From IMG/VR virus record IMGVR_UViG_3300006735_000189, positions 1 through 26,870 of that record: a stretch of 26,870 nt of DNA. One strand, written 5' to 3'. A model generated the notes under the pieces. The model had not been told where the DNA came from. It did no database searches and saw only the letters and a program-made list of their open reading frames with translations. The stretch is from a virus. Position 1 is the stretch's first letter. Each line of letters opens with the position of its first letter. Positions 7,737-15,306 of the stretch are shown here, piece by piece. The position numbers and the translations under genes were made by a program.

Positions 7737-10208
7737 ATGAGTGATCTAAATGTAAATCCAAACAGTCCAAATAAAGTAACTGTTCAGAAAGCAGATAATA
7801 TAATTACTGTTAATGATGACTCCAAACATACTAATGTTGATATAACGCAACAAACCACTGAAATTGTTGACATTATCACACAGGGCCCACAAGGTTCTCC
7901 AGGACCCCCAGGACCTCCAGGACCTCCAGGACCAGGCAGTACTCCAACAGGTTCATTATTAACAACAGCATCAGCAGATTTAAATACTTTAACATTTACA
8001 AAAGGAAATGGTGATGAATTTGAAGTAATTATAGATACAGGATCAGCTACAAGTGGTATATTTGAACAAACTAGTTCATTTTTTGCCACTACAAATGATT
8101 TACAAGTTACAGGTTCATTTATAGTGACAAATGGTATAACTGGATCACTATCAGGAGTAGCCTCTACAGCATCCTATGTTGAAAATGCCCAATCTGCATC
8201 TTATGTTGAGTTAGCCCAATCAGCTTCATATGCTAATAACTCTTTAAGTGCTTCATACGCTTTATCAGCTTCATATGCTATATCAGCATCATTTGAAATA
8301 ATTAAAGAATTATCCTCTTCTTATGCTGATACTGCTTCTTATGTTGAAAATGCTCAAACAGCATCCTATGTTGAATTAGCTGAAAGTGCCTCATATGTTA
8401 AATTAGCTGAAAGTGCCTCATATGTTGAAAATGCCCAATCTGCATCTTATGTTGAATTAGCTGAAAGTGCCTCATATGTTGAAGATGCTATTTCAAGCTC
8501 ATATGCTTTAACTGCTTCATACGCTGAAAATACTGATGGAGGTTCAGGTTTTCCTTTTACAGGAGAAGCTGAGATCACTGGTTCATTAATAGTATCAGGA
8601 TCAACACCAATTCCAATTAGTGCTAGTGGTCAATCTATTAATATAGGAAAACCCGCTGATGGAGGATATACAGATGGTTTTTTTGATACATTTACAAGTG
8701 CTACTTCATTAGCAAATGCTATAGATGAAATTAGTGAAGCATTTTTAGATTTAGCCCCTCCTAAAGCAGGAACATTAACAGGAAAAAATTTATTATTAAG
8801 TGGTACCCCTCAATATAGTGGATTACTAGCTTATGGATTAACTTCAGATCATTGGTATCAAAATGGTTATACAGCAGGACAATCAGCTCCATTTATTAAA
8901 GCTGGAAATTTTGATTTAGAGACCCCAGATGAAACAACAATATTTAGAGGTGGTAAAAATAGTGATAGAGTAGCTGGAACATTAGAAGGAGGAGTTACAG
9001 CTAGTGTTAAATTTAGGAATACATCCCCAGTTTTAACAAACCGCCCTTTAACAAATGGTATTGGACCAACACTTCCAATTAATATAACATCAATAGCTCA
9101 ATATGAAACTTTTTGGGTTAAAGTAAACGCTCAAATAGAACAAAATTTAAATTCAAATAATACTGGATCATACCAATATAAAATTCTAGCTGATAATGGA
9201 GCAGGAGAAACCAATGATAAAAACTTATTTTGGGTAGGTGATACAACTCACTATCCTAACCAAACTGTCATACCAGGTACAGTTACAGAAACATCTACTA
9301 CATTTAACTATTTAAGTGGAATACAATATTTAAAAACAGCTACATTTACAATACCTGGAGTAGCAAATAATATGTTTAATCCTGTTTATCAAATAAGTAA
9401 TGTTACTTGGGCTTCTAGTTATTTTAGTAACTCATCAGGAGGTACAACAGGTGGAGATACACCACAATTTAATGATACTTTAAACTTTACAAAAGATTTA
9501 AACCTAACAGCCAACATAAACTCAGGACAATCTTTACCAACAGCTACTTTAACAGTATCTAAACCAGGTAAAAGTAATGTTACATCACCTTCATTTAATA
9601 TATCAACATATAAAATTAACTCATATGTTTCAGCACAGTCTACAAATACTGTAGAAAAATTCTTAGATGAGGATAAAAGAGATACAGGATTTACTCAAGT
9701 TGCTTGGACACCAAGTGCAACATTAACAAATACAAATTTACAAGTTCAAAATGGTAGATTAATAACAGGTAATACTGGTGACTATAGTGGTTTTACAGGA
9801 GCACAATATTTTTATAGAACATTTGCTGGATATAGTAATGGTCAAGCAGGTGGTAATTTTGATTTTAATAATAGTCCTAATGTATTTAGTTCAATTAGTG
9901 CTTGGGGATCAGGAGGTGATTTAGAAATGATTATAGTTAGACCTGAAGATATTACAGCAGGAGTTCCTTCTAAAATATATGATTTTGGTAGAGCTCAAGC
10001 TAATAGTGTAGCAGCAAGTGGAGTAGCAGTACCAGGAGGTACAGCTGATGTTTTTGGTATTAAAGTAGGATCTGTAGGTCCATTAGCAGGAAGTTGGTCA
10101 TTTGGTACTAATACTGTTGTAGGAGCCTCAGGACAATTAATACTATTAATTAAATACAGTGATGTAAATGAAACAAAACAATTAAACCAATTAAGTATAA
10201 CAACTTAA
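7737..10208 (+). CDS. Large fiber-like virion protein with collagen-like stretch and ASY repeats
   Basis: 823 residues. Order of parts: a beta-rich head (1-48) including KVTVQKADNIITVN; six Gly-X-Y triplets (residues 50-67, mostly GPP); a beta/linker segment; a run of about 15 short repeats built on ASYVE-A-S (residues 142-264); an FPFTGEAEITGSL module (272-284) also present twice in the 454-residue fiber gene; then a long beta-rich C-terminal region with many Ser, Thr, Asn and Gly and no Cys. Collagen-like and short-period repeats usually make trimeric fibers. There is no signal peptide or membrane segment. I cannot say whether it is on the head, neck or tail. Placement straight after the capsid and its small partner favours a head fiber or decoration. 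It is the second gene of its unit. Confidence 0.8.
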   Translation: MSDLNVNPNSPNKVTVQKADNIITVNDDSKHTNVDITQQTTEIVDIITQGPQGSPGPPGPPGPPGPGSTPTGSLLTTASADLNTLTFTKGNGDEFEVIIDTGSATSGIFEQTSSFFATTNDLQVTGSFIVTNGITGSLSGVASTASYVENAQSASYVELAQSASYANNSLSASYALSASYAISASFEIIKELSSSYADTASYVENAQTASYVELAESASYVKLAESASYVENAQSASYVELAESASYVEDAISSSYALTASYAENTDGGSGFPFTGEAEITGSLIVSGSTPIPISASGQSINIGKPADGGYTDGFFDTFTSATSLANAIDEISEAFLDLAPPKAGTLTGKNLLLSGTPQYSGLLAYGLTSDHWYQNGYTAGQSAPFIKAGNFDLETPDETTIFRGGKNSDRVAGTLEGGVTASVKFRNTSPVLTNRPLTNGIGPTLPINITSIAQYETFWVKVNAQIEQNLNSNNTGSYQYKILADNGAGETNDKNLFWVGDTTHYPNQTVIPGTVTETSTTFNYLSGIQYLKTATFTIPGVANNMFNPVYQISNVTWASSYFSNSSGGTTGGDTPQFNDTLNFTKDLNLTANINSGQSLPTATLTVSKPGKSNVTSPSFNISTYKINSYVSAQSTNTVEKFLDEDKRDTGFTQVAWTPSATLTNTNLQVQNGRLITGNTGDYSGFTGAQYFYRTFAGYSNGQAGGNFDFNNSPNVFSSISAWGSGGDLEMIIVRPEDITAGVPSKIYDFGRAQANSVAASGVAVPGGTADVFGIKVGSVGPLAGSWSFGTNTVVGASGQLILLIKYSDVNETKQLNQLSITT
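7884..7937 (+). repeat. Collagen-like Gly-X-Y coding stretch
   Basis: Codes six consecutive Gly-X-Y triplets (GPQ, GSP, then GPP three times, then GPG). At DNA level the unit is GGACC(C/T)CCA repeated. It would form a short collagen-type triple helix or a trimerisation stalk. Confidence 0.85.
8160..8528 (+). repeat. Degenerate repeat array coding ASYVE-A-S units
   Basis: About 15 units, mostly 9 residues (ASYVENAQS, ASYVELAES) with shorter ones (ASYALS, ASYAIS) between. Part of it is nearly the same as residues 46-67 of the fiber gene at 18161, including a shared (F/H)EI(I/V)KE(L/I)SSSYADTAS segment. Confidence 0.85.
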
Positions 10209-10209
10209 G

Positions 10210-10218
10210 ATATTTATA
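10210..10218 (+). promoter_or_regulatory. Candidate late promoter, ATATTTATA motif
   Basis: Exact ATATTTATA beginning two bases after the 823-residue gene stop and ending 19 bases before the next ATG. Confidence 0.5.
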
Positions 10219-10237
10219 AAAAGAAAATAAAACCTAT

Positions 10238-11053
10238 ATGGCCCTATCAGATAATACTAAAATAAATAAGTCGTTTAGAGCCCTCATAAACAAGGAATTT
10301 ACAACAAATACCAAGAAATTTTTCGAGGAATTTGGAGCAAATACCATTAATATGAGTATGGGAGAGGTTTGGTCTAGTACTGTATCCTCAACTCCAGCAA
10401 CAGCAGTTACAGATGGTGTAGCTGAGTTATATACTGAATTTACTTTATCACCTTTAGTTGGATTCACAACATCAGTATTCTATTTTGCTAGTGGGTCTGG
10501 TTTTACCCCAGGTACAACTATTAATAGAGGTACTATAGATGAAAATTTACTTCAAAGAAATTTTATAAGTGACAAATACGGAGGTGGATATACAGCAATT
10601 CTAAAAGATGCTAATGGTGCTGTAGTACCTGCTACAGATAATATTGATTGGATATTTGATTATCAAACAGGAATATTATCAATTCAAGACCCAGGAGGAG
10701 GATATACAACTCCATATAAATTAACAGTATATCAATATGTTGGTAATTTTGGAGGTGGGTCAGGTAATCCTGATACTCCAAATGATTCAATACAATTTAA
10801 TAGTGCTGGAAGTTTTGGGGGTAGCGCTAGATTAATATTTAAAGAACCATCAGGTTTAACTCAATTAAGTGGTAGTTTACAAATAACAGGTTCATCTACA
10901 TCTGATTTTTTCTTAGTAAAAAGTGCTAGTTTAGAATCATTCAAAATTAATAATGATGGTGTTGTTGTATTAGGTGACTTTTCATCAACCCCAACAGTTC
11001 AAAATGGAGGAATAATGTATTCCTCATCAAATTTGTGGATAGGATCACAATAG
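10238..11053 (+). CDS. Virion structural protein, fiber-associated, unknown
   Basis: 271 residues. The first 40 residues are helical and basic (NTKINKSFRALINKEFTTNT, then KKFFEEFGAN). The middle part carries a pattern I know from other marine phage structural proteins: TINRGTIDENLLQRNFISDKY, then NIDWIFDYQTGILSI and YKLTVYQYVG, probably a compact beta domain. After a Gly/Asn linker, the last 90 residues resemble fiber-tip beta units (QFNSAGSFGGSARLIF, LQITGSSTSDFFLVKS, then an ending IMYSSSNLWIGS). There is no signal peptide. It has its own candidate promoter and is followed by another, so it may be transcribed alone. Role in the particle is inferred from composition and neighbours only. Confidence 0.75.
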   Translation: MALSDNTKINKSFRALINKEFTTNTKKFFEEFGANTINMSMGEVWSSTVSSTPATAVTDGVAELYTEFTLSPLVGFTTSVFYFASGSGFTPGTTINRGTIDENLLQRNFISDKYGGGYTAILKDANGAVVPATDNIDWIFDYQTGILSIQDPGGGYTTPYKLTVYQYVGNFGGGSGNPDTPNDSIQFNSAGSFGGSARLIFKEPSGLTQLSGSLQITGSSTSDFFLVKSASLESFKINNDGVVVLGDFSSTPTVQNGGIMYSSSNLWIGSQ

Positions 11054-11067
11054 AAAAAAAAAGTAAC

Positions 11068-11076
11068 ATATTTATA
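11068..11076 (+). promoter_or_regulatory. Candidate late promoter, ATATTTATA motif
   Basis: Exact ATATTTATA, ending 24 bases before the ATG of the 378-residue fiber gene. Confidence 0.5.
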
Positions 11077-11100
11077 ACAAAATATTAAAATTAAACAAAA

Positions 11101-12237
11101 ATGGCAAATTGGAAAAAAGTTCTCGTCTCAGGAAGTCAAATTGAGGTTGCAGGTATAACAGGATCAAATATTGGAACCGCTCCAGGTTCAGTAGGAACAT
11201 CTAAAGTATTAATTCAAGGTTCAGATGGAGAATTCTATGTAACAGGTTCAGGAGCCATTGGTGGTAGTGGAACAACAACAGGAACATTAACAAGAGGTAA
11301 TGGTTTAAGTGGTAATGACTTTGATGGAAGTACAGGTACTACATTTGCTGTTTCTTCTTCAGATTCACAAGCTACCATAACTATTGCTGATGTTGGTATT
11401 AAAGTAACACCTTTAGGTATTGACACTGCTCAATTAGCAGCTGATGCTGTAACAACAGTAAAAATTACTGATTTGAATGTTACTCATGATAAATTAGCAT
11501 TAGATTCAGTTGAAACAGAAAATATTAAAGATGAAGCGGTAACAACAGCTAAAATTGCTACTTCTTTAGGTACACTTGCTGATAACAAATTTACAGGCTC
11601 ATTTACAGGATCATTTGATGGTGATGGATCAAGTTTAACAGGAGTAACAGGTGCTTCAACAACAGCTGCTTTAACTCAAGGAACTGCCCCTTCAGGCATA
11701 TCAAATTTCTCATTTAATGGTAGTTCAGCAAAAACAGTATCAATTTCTGGAGCTGCTGCCTTAACAACAGAAAAATTAGTTAAATGGAGTGGAGCTGCAT
11801 TTGTAGATTCTAAAATTCAAGAAGGTACTAATACTATTACTGTTGGTACAGTCACTGATACAACAACATTCAATGGTAATGTTGTGGTAGCAGGTACTGC
11901 TTCTTTCCAAAATGAAGAAACACTACTAATTAAAGATAGATATATTCTATTAAATTCAGGATCAACAGCAGGTGATCAAGGTGGTCTTATTGTACAAACA
12001 GCAGGTACACAGAATAAGGGCCAATTATTTGGTTATCAAGACGCTAGTAGTAGATGGGCAGTGACATCATCTTTTAATGCAGGTGCTACAGGAGATTTTA
12101 CAGCAGCTGGATTTATGGGATTAACATCAGCTTCAACAGCACTAGATCCAAATGTGGCAAATGTTACTTCAGCAGAAATGAAACAAAAAGGTAATATATT
12201 TGTTGATTCAGGTGATGGAATTTGGATTTATGCTTAA
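11101..12237 (+). CDS. Fiber-like virion protein with NWKKV-VSGS N-terminus
   Basis: 378 residues. It begins MANWKKVLVSGSQIEV, and the 454-residue gene at 12770 begins MPNWKKVIVSGSDAIL, so the two share an N-terminal attachment unit. Residues 108-153 hold a fiber-type repeat of the form LA-DAVTT-KI-D--VT--KLA (for instance AADAVTTVKI and DEAVTTAKI). Residues 164-183 (FTGSFTGSFDGDGSSLTGVT) and the later LLIKDRYILLNSGS...GGLIVQ stretch are modules I recognise from marine phage tail-fiber-type proteins. The C-terminus (KQKGNIFVDSGDGIWIYA) looks like a small beta cap. I expect a trimeric extended fiber; which part of the virion carries it is not shown. It is flanked by a candidate promoter and a hairpin with a T-run. 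Confidence 0.8.
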   Translation: MANWKKVLVSGSQIEVAGITGSNIGTAPGSVGTSKVLIQGSDGEFYVTGSGAIGGSGTTTGTLTRGNGLSGNDFDGSTGTTFAVSSSDSQATITIADVGIKVTPLGIDTAQLAADAVTTVKITDLNVTHDKLALDSVETENIKDEAVTTAKIATSLGTLADNKFTGSFTGSFDGDGSSLTGVTGASTTAALTQGTAPSGISNFSFNGSSAKTVSISGAAALTTEKLVKWSGAAFVDSKIQEGTNTITVGTVTDTTTFNGNVVVAGTASFQNEETLLIKDRYILLNSGSTAGDQGGLIVQTAGTQNKGQLFGYQDASSRWAVTSSFNAGATGDFTAAGFMGLTSASTALDPNVANVTSAEMKQKGNIFVDSGDGIWIYA

Positions 12238-12240
12238 AAT

Positions 12241-12263
12241 AAATTTGGATTAGCAAATTTTTT
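12241..12263 (+). terminator. Weak rho-independent terminator after the 378-residue fiber gene
   Basis: AAATTTG (12241-12247) pairs with CAAATTT (12254-12260) around GATTAG and runs into six T. It begins three bases after the stop codon. The stem is A/T-rich, so efficiency is uncertain. Confidence 0.55.
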
Positions 12264-12268
12264 GTATT

Positions 12269-12277
12269 ATATTTATT
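12269..12277 (+). promoter_or_regulatory. Candidate late promoter, ATATTTATT variant
   Basis: ATATTTATT (last base differs from the usual A), directly after the preceding terminator and 34 bases before the ATG of the 64-residue gene. Confidence 0.4.
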
Positions 12278-12311
12278 GTCAATAGTTTTAAAATTAAAAA
12301 AGTTTTTAAGT

Positions 12312-12506
12312 ATGGGGCTTAGAGCAGGAAAAAAATCCTCTTCAAATGTCGTACAACCAAAACAAAACAATCAATTAACATCTGATGAAATTGAAGTTTT
12401 AATGAAAATGGTTCGTGACAGTAGTTTTCAAGGTAAAGATGTAGAATCTTTATACAACTTAGTTATTAAACTTCAAAATCAATATAAAAGTTTACAAAAT
12501 CAATAG
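12312..12506 (+). CDS. Small helical protein, unknown
   Basis: 64 residues: a basic, disordered N-terminus (GLRAGKKSSSNVVQPKQNN) followed by one or two helices (TSDEIEVLMKMVRDSSFQGK, then VESLYNLVIKLQNQYKSLQN) with heptad spacing, so probably a small oligomer. I chose the ATG at 12312; an upstream in-frame TTG at 12276 overlaps the candidate promoter. The next gene begins two bases after the stop, so the two small genes are co-transcribed. I do not recognise the family beyond recalling similar short phage proteins near structural genes. Confidence 0.65.
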   Translation: MGLRAGKKSSSNVVQPKQNNQLTSDEIEVLMKMVRDSSFQGKDVESLYNLVIKLQNQYKSLQNQ

Positions 12507-12508
12507 TT

Positions 12509-12691
12509 ATGTTTAATATTACAGAATTAACTGTTTTAAGACAAGGTCTAGAAACAGTAACAATAAAAGGATCAGAAGCTAAGCTATTAGCAGCATTACA
12601 AGAAAAAGTAGAAACACATATCCATAATATCCAACAAGGTCCTCCAAAAAAAGAACAAAAAACTTCAAAAGAACGTAAATCCTCTAAATAG
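12509..12691 (+). CDS. Small conserved phage protein, unknown
   Basis: 60 residues. The pattern ITELTVLRQGLETVTIKGSE followed by AKLLAALQEKVETHIHNI is a helix-strand-helix of a type that recurs in marine phage genomes, with no known function. The last 16 residues are Lys/Pro/Ser-rich and probably disordered. It starts two bases after the stop of the preceding small gene. The stop codon lies inside a small hairpin (CCTCT/AGAGG, 12681-12694). Confidence 0.65.
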   Translation: MFNITELTVLRQGLETVTIKGSEAKLLAALQEKVETHIHNIQQGPPKKEQKTSKERKSSK

Positions 12692-12694
12692 AGG
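12681..12694 (+). other. Small hairpin across the stop codon of the 60-residue gene
   Basis: CCTCT (12681-12685) pairs with AGAGG (12690-12694) around AAAT. It has no T-run behind it, so it is not a standard terminator; it may protect or mark the end of the message. Confidence 0.35.
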
Positions 12695-12697
12695 TTG

Positions 12698-12706
12698 ATA
12701 TTTATT
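12698..12706 (+). promoter_or_regulatory. Candidate late promoter, ATATTTATT variant
   Basis: ATATTTATT, seven bases after the stop of the 60-residue gene and 63 bases before the next ATG; the leader that follows can fold. Confidence 0.4.
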
Positions 12707-12711
12707 ATAAA

Positions 12712-12762
12712 TTGTTGGCCCTCGGGAAGTGGGCTCGTATTGAGTAACCAACCACAATAAAA
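12712..12762 (+). promoter_or_regulatory. Structured leader upstream of the 454-residue fiber gene
   Basis: GTTG (12714-12717) can pair with CAAC (12749-12752), enclosing a GCCC/GGGC helix (12718-12721 with 12731-12734). This is the most G+C-rich intergenic stretch in the window. It is followed by CAATAAAAAAGTATTATG, close to AAATAAAAGTATT downstream of the hairpin before the gene at 20497. Function unknown; a role in message stability or translation is inferred. Confidence 0.4.
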
Positions 12763-12769
12763 AAGTATT

Positions 12770-14134
12770 ATGCCAAATTGGAAAAAAGTTATTGTATCTG
12801 GCAGTGATGCGATATTATCTAATATTACTGCCTCAAATATAAGTGCAAGTGGAGATATATCTTCTTTAAATTTCACAGCATCTGGAGATATTTTAATAGA
12901 AGGTGGTGGGTTAGAAATTAAAAATGATGGAGCTCAATCATATGCAAGATTTTATTGTGAATCAAGTAATCAACATTATACAGAAGTAAAAGCTCAACCT
13001 CATTCCTTATTTAGTGGTAATCCAATAATGTTATTACCCGCCTATGATTTTGATTTTGCAAAACCTCATTTTAAAGCTGATATCACAGGATCAAATATAA
13101 GTGCAAGCGGTCATATCTCAGCTTCTAATTTTATAGGGGATGGGTCAGGTTTAACAAATTTACCTCCTGCTACAGCATTTCCATTCACAGGAGATGCTAA
13201 AATAACAGGTTCATTAACAGTAAGTGGATCAGGTAACTCATCTATATTCATAGTAGATGGTAGATCATTTTTTAAAGACCAAGTAACATTTGGTAATTCA
13301 ACAGCTGATTCAGTATCATTTACATCTAGAATATCAAGTAATTTTTTACCTACAGGATTAAATAGTGAGAAATTAGGAACCCAATCTGAACCTTGGTTTG
13401 GAGCTACTATAACTAGTATAACATCTTCAAATATAAGCTCAAGTGGTGATTTATTTTTTAGTGCTTCTAATAATAGTGATACAGGTTTTAAAACTTTAGT
13501 TATTGATACTTCAACAGGTCAAGTTTACCATACTGGTTCATATCAAGGTGGAGGAGGATCAGGCACATCTTTAACAGTTACAGAACAAGATGGTGTTCCA
13601 TCAGTTTCTAATGTTAATACTATTAAATTTAATAATGGAACAGTTACTGATAATGGTAGTGGAGTTGTGACAGTTAATAATTCTGGGGGTACAGGAGGAA
13701 CTTTCCCCTTTACTGGAGATGCTGTAATAACCGGATCATTAACAATATCTGAATCAGGAGCTAACACATATGATACTTTAAAAGTTAATAATGCTTTTTA
13801 TGGTACTGAGGTAAACTCATCAACAGCAGCAAATACATTACAATATTACTTTAGAATACCAACAGGTTCATATAATGGAGCATTTTTTGATTATGTAGCT
13901 ACTAGTGGATCAGGTGACTTTTTTACAGGTAGGGCAGGTACAGTACAATCTATATGGGAAATAGCCTCAGAAACACCTAGGGTAGCTTATAATGATTTTT
14001 CAACACGGGGTATTGGAGGCAATAGCACAAAGAATTTAAAATTTAAAGTAGATATAAAAAATGGGAATGCTCGTTTAGTGTCTAAAGATACAACAGGACA
14101 ATACCAAATTAAAGTTATAGCAAGAGGAATTTAA
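12770..14134 (+). CDS. Fiber-like virion protein, modular, NWKKV-VSGS N-terminus
   Basis: 454 residues. The N-terminus MPNWKKVIVSGSDAIL matches that of the fiber gene at 11101. Then come units of the form ITASNISASGDI (residues 20-30, 106-118 and 217-228), a GDGSGLTNLPPA linker (124-134), two FPFTGDA-ITGSL modules (137-149 and 312-324), and a TEQDGVPSVSNVNTIKF segment (271-287) typical of marine phage fiber linkers. The C-terminal 120 residues are a beta-rich tip (AFFDYVATSGSGDFFTGR, QYQIKVIARGI) with no recognisable enzyme motif. It is ten bases upstream of the CUB-containing gene, so the two are probably one unit. I infer a trimeric fiber or decoration; host or particle location is unknown. 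Confidence 0.8.
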   Translation: MPNWKKVIVSGSDAILSNITASNISASGDISSLNFTASGDILIEGGGLEIKNDGAQSYARFYCESSNQHYTEVKAQPHSLFSGNPIMLLPAYDFDFAKPHFKADITGSNISASGHISASNFIGDGSGLTNLPPATAFPFTGDAKITGSLTVSGSGNSSIFIVDGRSFFKDQVTFGNSTADSVSFTSRISSNFLPTGLNSEKLGTQSEPWFGATITSITSSNISSSGDLFFSASNNSDTGFKTLVIDTSTGQVYHTGSYQGGGGSGTSLTVTEQDGVPSVSNVNTIKFNNGTVTDNGSGVVTVNNSGGTGGTFPFTGDAVITGSLTISESGANTYDTLKVNNAFYGTEVNSSTAANTLQYYFRIPTGSYNGAFFDYVATSGSGDFFTGRAGTVQSIWEIASETPRVAYNDFSTRGIGGNSTKNLKFKVDIKNGNARLVSKDTTGQYQIKVIARGI

Positions 14135-14144
14135 AATAAAACAA

Positions 14145-15257
14145 ATGGCAACAGAAGATAATGAAAAATTAGTAGCTAGAGGTGGAATGATTGTCACAGA
14201 TGAAAGTGGTAATACGTTTGAGATTACCCCTTTTGGAGTTGTACAAGATTATACTTTTTTAGCTACTACTCAAGGACAAAAAGAAGAAATAACAGGTAGT
14301 AGTATAATAGGTTATGGACCATCAGCTAGATATATAGCTTCTGAATCCATTGTATGCGGGCAACCCTTAGCTAGAAAAGTTGAGGCCTCTACTGGAAAAA
14401 CATATGCTGTTTTAGCTACAACATCTTCAGCTACTAATGAATTTCTTGGTATATCATTAGAAACAGCCTCTATAGATGACTCTGTATTAGTATTAACATC
14501 AGGAAATACAACAGTGGCATTTAATACTGGATCAACAGCCCCAAGTCTTGTAAAATTAGATGATGATACTACAGAATCAGAACTTAATTTAGCAGCTGGA
14601 GCTACAGTATTATTTACAGATTCTGGAGGTACTGGCAGTGATTATGCAGCTGGAGAAACTTATGAGATATTATTTGATGCCTTAGCAGGAAATACAGTTG
14701 AGTTGTCTTTTGATTCTATGTCTTTTGAACATTCAACATATAGCATGTATGATAGATTAGGTATAACAACTTCAAATAATGGGATAAGCTTTGCTAATGC
14801 TTCTTTCACTTGGATGAATGCCTCCTCAAACTCAAGCCCAGCTTGGAGTTCTACATTTAATGGTAGTGGGACTTGGAATAGTGCTAATGCATCTCCTGGT
14901 TATATTTTACCAAGAGATTTAACTCGAGCTAACACTATGCCGTTAGGAGGATACTCAGGAAGTAACTTCTTCTATGATACTGGAGCTAGATATGTTAAAT
15001 TTTATTTTTCAAGTGATGGATCATCTCAAAGACCAGGATGGCAAATTCAAGTAAGAAGTTCTAATACATCAACTACACCTTTAGCTAATATCGGGGCTAA
15101 ATTATATGTGGGAGAATTTAAAGGAACAAATTTACCAGAAGGAACAGCATTAAATGAGAATAAATTTGGACCTGAAGCACCATTTGGAACTATATTAGAT
15201 GCTGATGCTTCATCTGGTAGTGTATTTGCTAATATTGATTTCAACCCCCAAGCTTAA
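14145..15257 (+). CDS. Virion protein with N-terminal DUF2190-like part and C-terminal CUB-like domain
   Basis: 370 residues. Residues 10-130 (SIVCGQPLARKVEASTGKTY, then FLGISLETASIDDSVLVL) have the look of small capsid-decoration proteins of the DUF2190 type. Residues 155-304 fit a CUB domain as found in Bacteroidetes and animal extracellular proteins: LFTDSGGTGSDYAAGETYEI at the start, VELSFDSMSFEHSTYSMYDR in the middle, and YVKFYFSSDGSSQRPGWQIQ at the end, matching the CUB pattern of DSGG, a beta strand with F, a D-L-I loop and FxSDGS...GW. CUB domains often bind calcium, proteins or sugars. The only Cys (residue 71) is outside it, so there are no disulfides. A surface-exposed adhesion or decoration role is inferred. 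No signal peptide, as expected for a virion protein. Confidence 0.7.
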   Translation: MATEDNEKLVARGGMIVTDESGNTFEITPFGVVQDYTFLATTQGQKEEITGSSIIGYGPSARYIASESIVCGQPLARKVEASTGKTYAVLATTSSATNEFLGISLETASIDDSVLVLTSGNTTVAFNTGSTAPSLVKLDDDTTESELNLAAGATVLFTDSGGTGSDYAAGETYEILFDALAGNTVELSFDSMSFEHSTYSMYDRLGITTSNNGISFANASFTWMNASSNSSPAWSSTFNGSGTWNSANASPGYILPRDLTRANTMPLGGYSGSNFFYDTGARYVKFYFSSDGSSQRPGWQIQVRSSNTSTTPLANIGAKLYVGEFKGTNLPEGTALNENKFGPEAPFGTILDADASSGSVFANIDFNPQA

Positions 15258-15259
15258 AT

Positions 15260-15277
15260 AATAAATTTACATTTATT
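15260..15277 (+). other. A/T-only hairpin just after a stop codon
   Basis: AATAAAT (15260-15266) pairs with ATTTATT (15271-15277) around TTAC, starting two bases after the stop. It lacks a T-run and is weak; it may mark a 3' end ahead of the next candidate promoter. Confidence 0.35.
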
Positions 15278-15287
15278 AAATAGTATA

Positions 15288-15296
15288 ATATTTATA
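15288..15296 (+). promoter_or_regulatory. Candidate late promoter, ATATTTATA motif, before the neck operon
   Basis: Exact ATATTTATA ending 10 bases before the gp13-like ATG. The next two genes lack their own copy, so it would drive all three. Confidence 0.5.
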
Positions 15297-15306
15297 ATAA
15301 AACACT

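Noticed and set aside
12276-12311. Upstream TTG start for the small gene ending at 12506
   Set aside because: It overlaps the candidate promoter; the ATG at 12312 gives a sensible leader.
12712-12762. Possible tRNA or ribozyme in the G+C-rich leader
   Set aside because: No cloverleaf, anticodon arm or CCA-type end; only short helices can be drawn.
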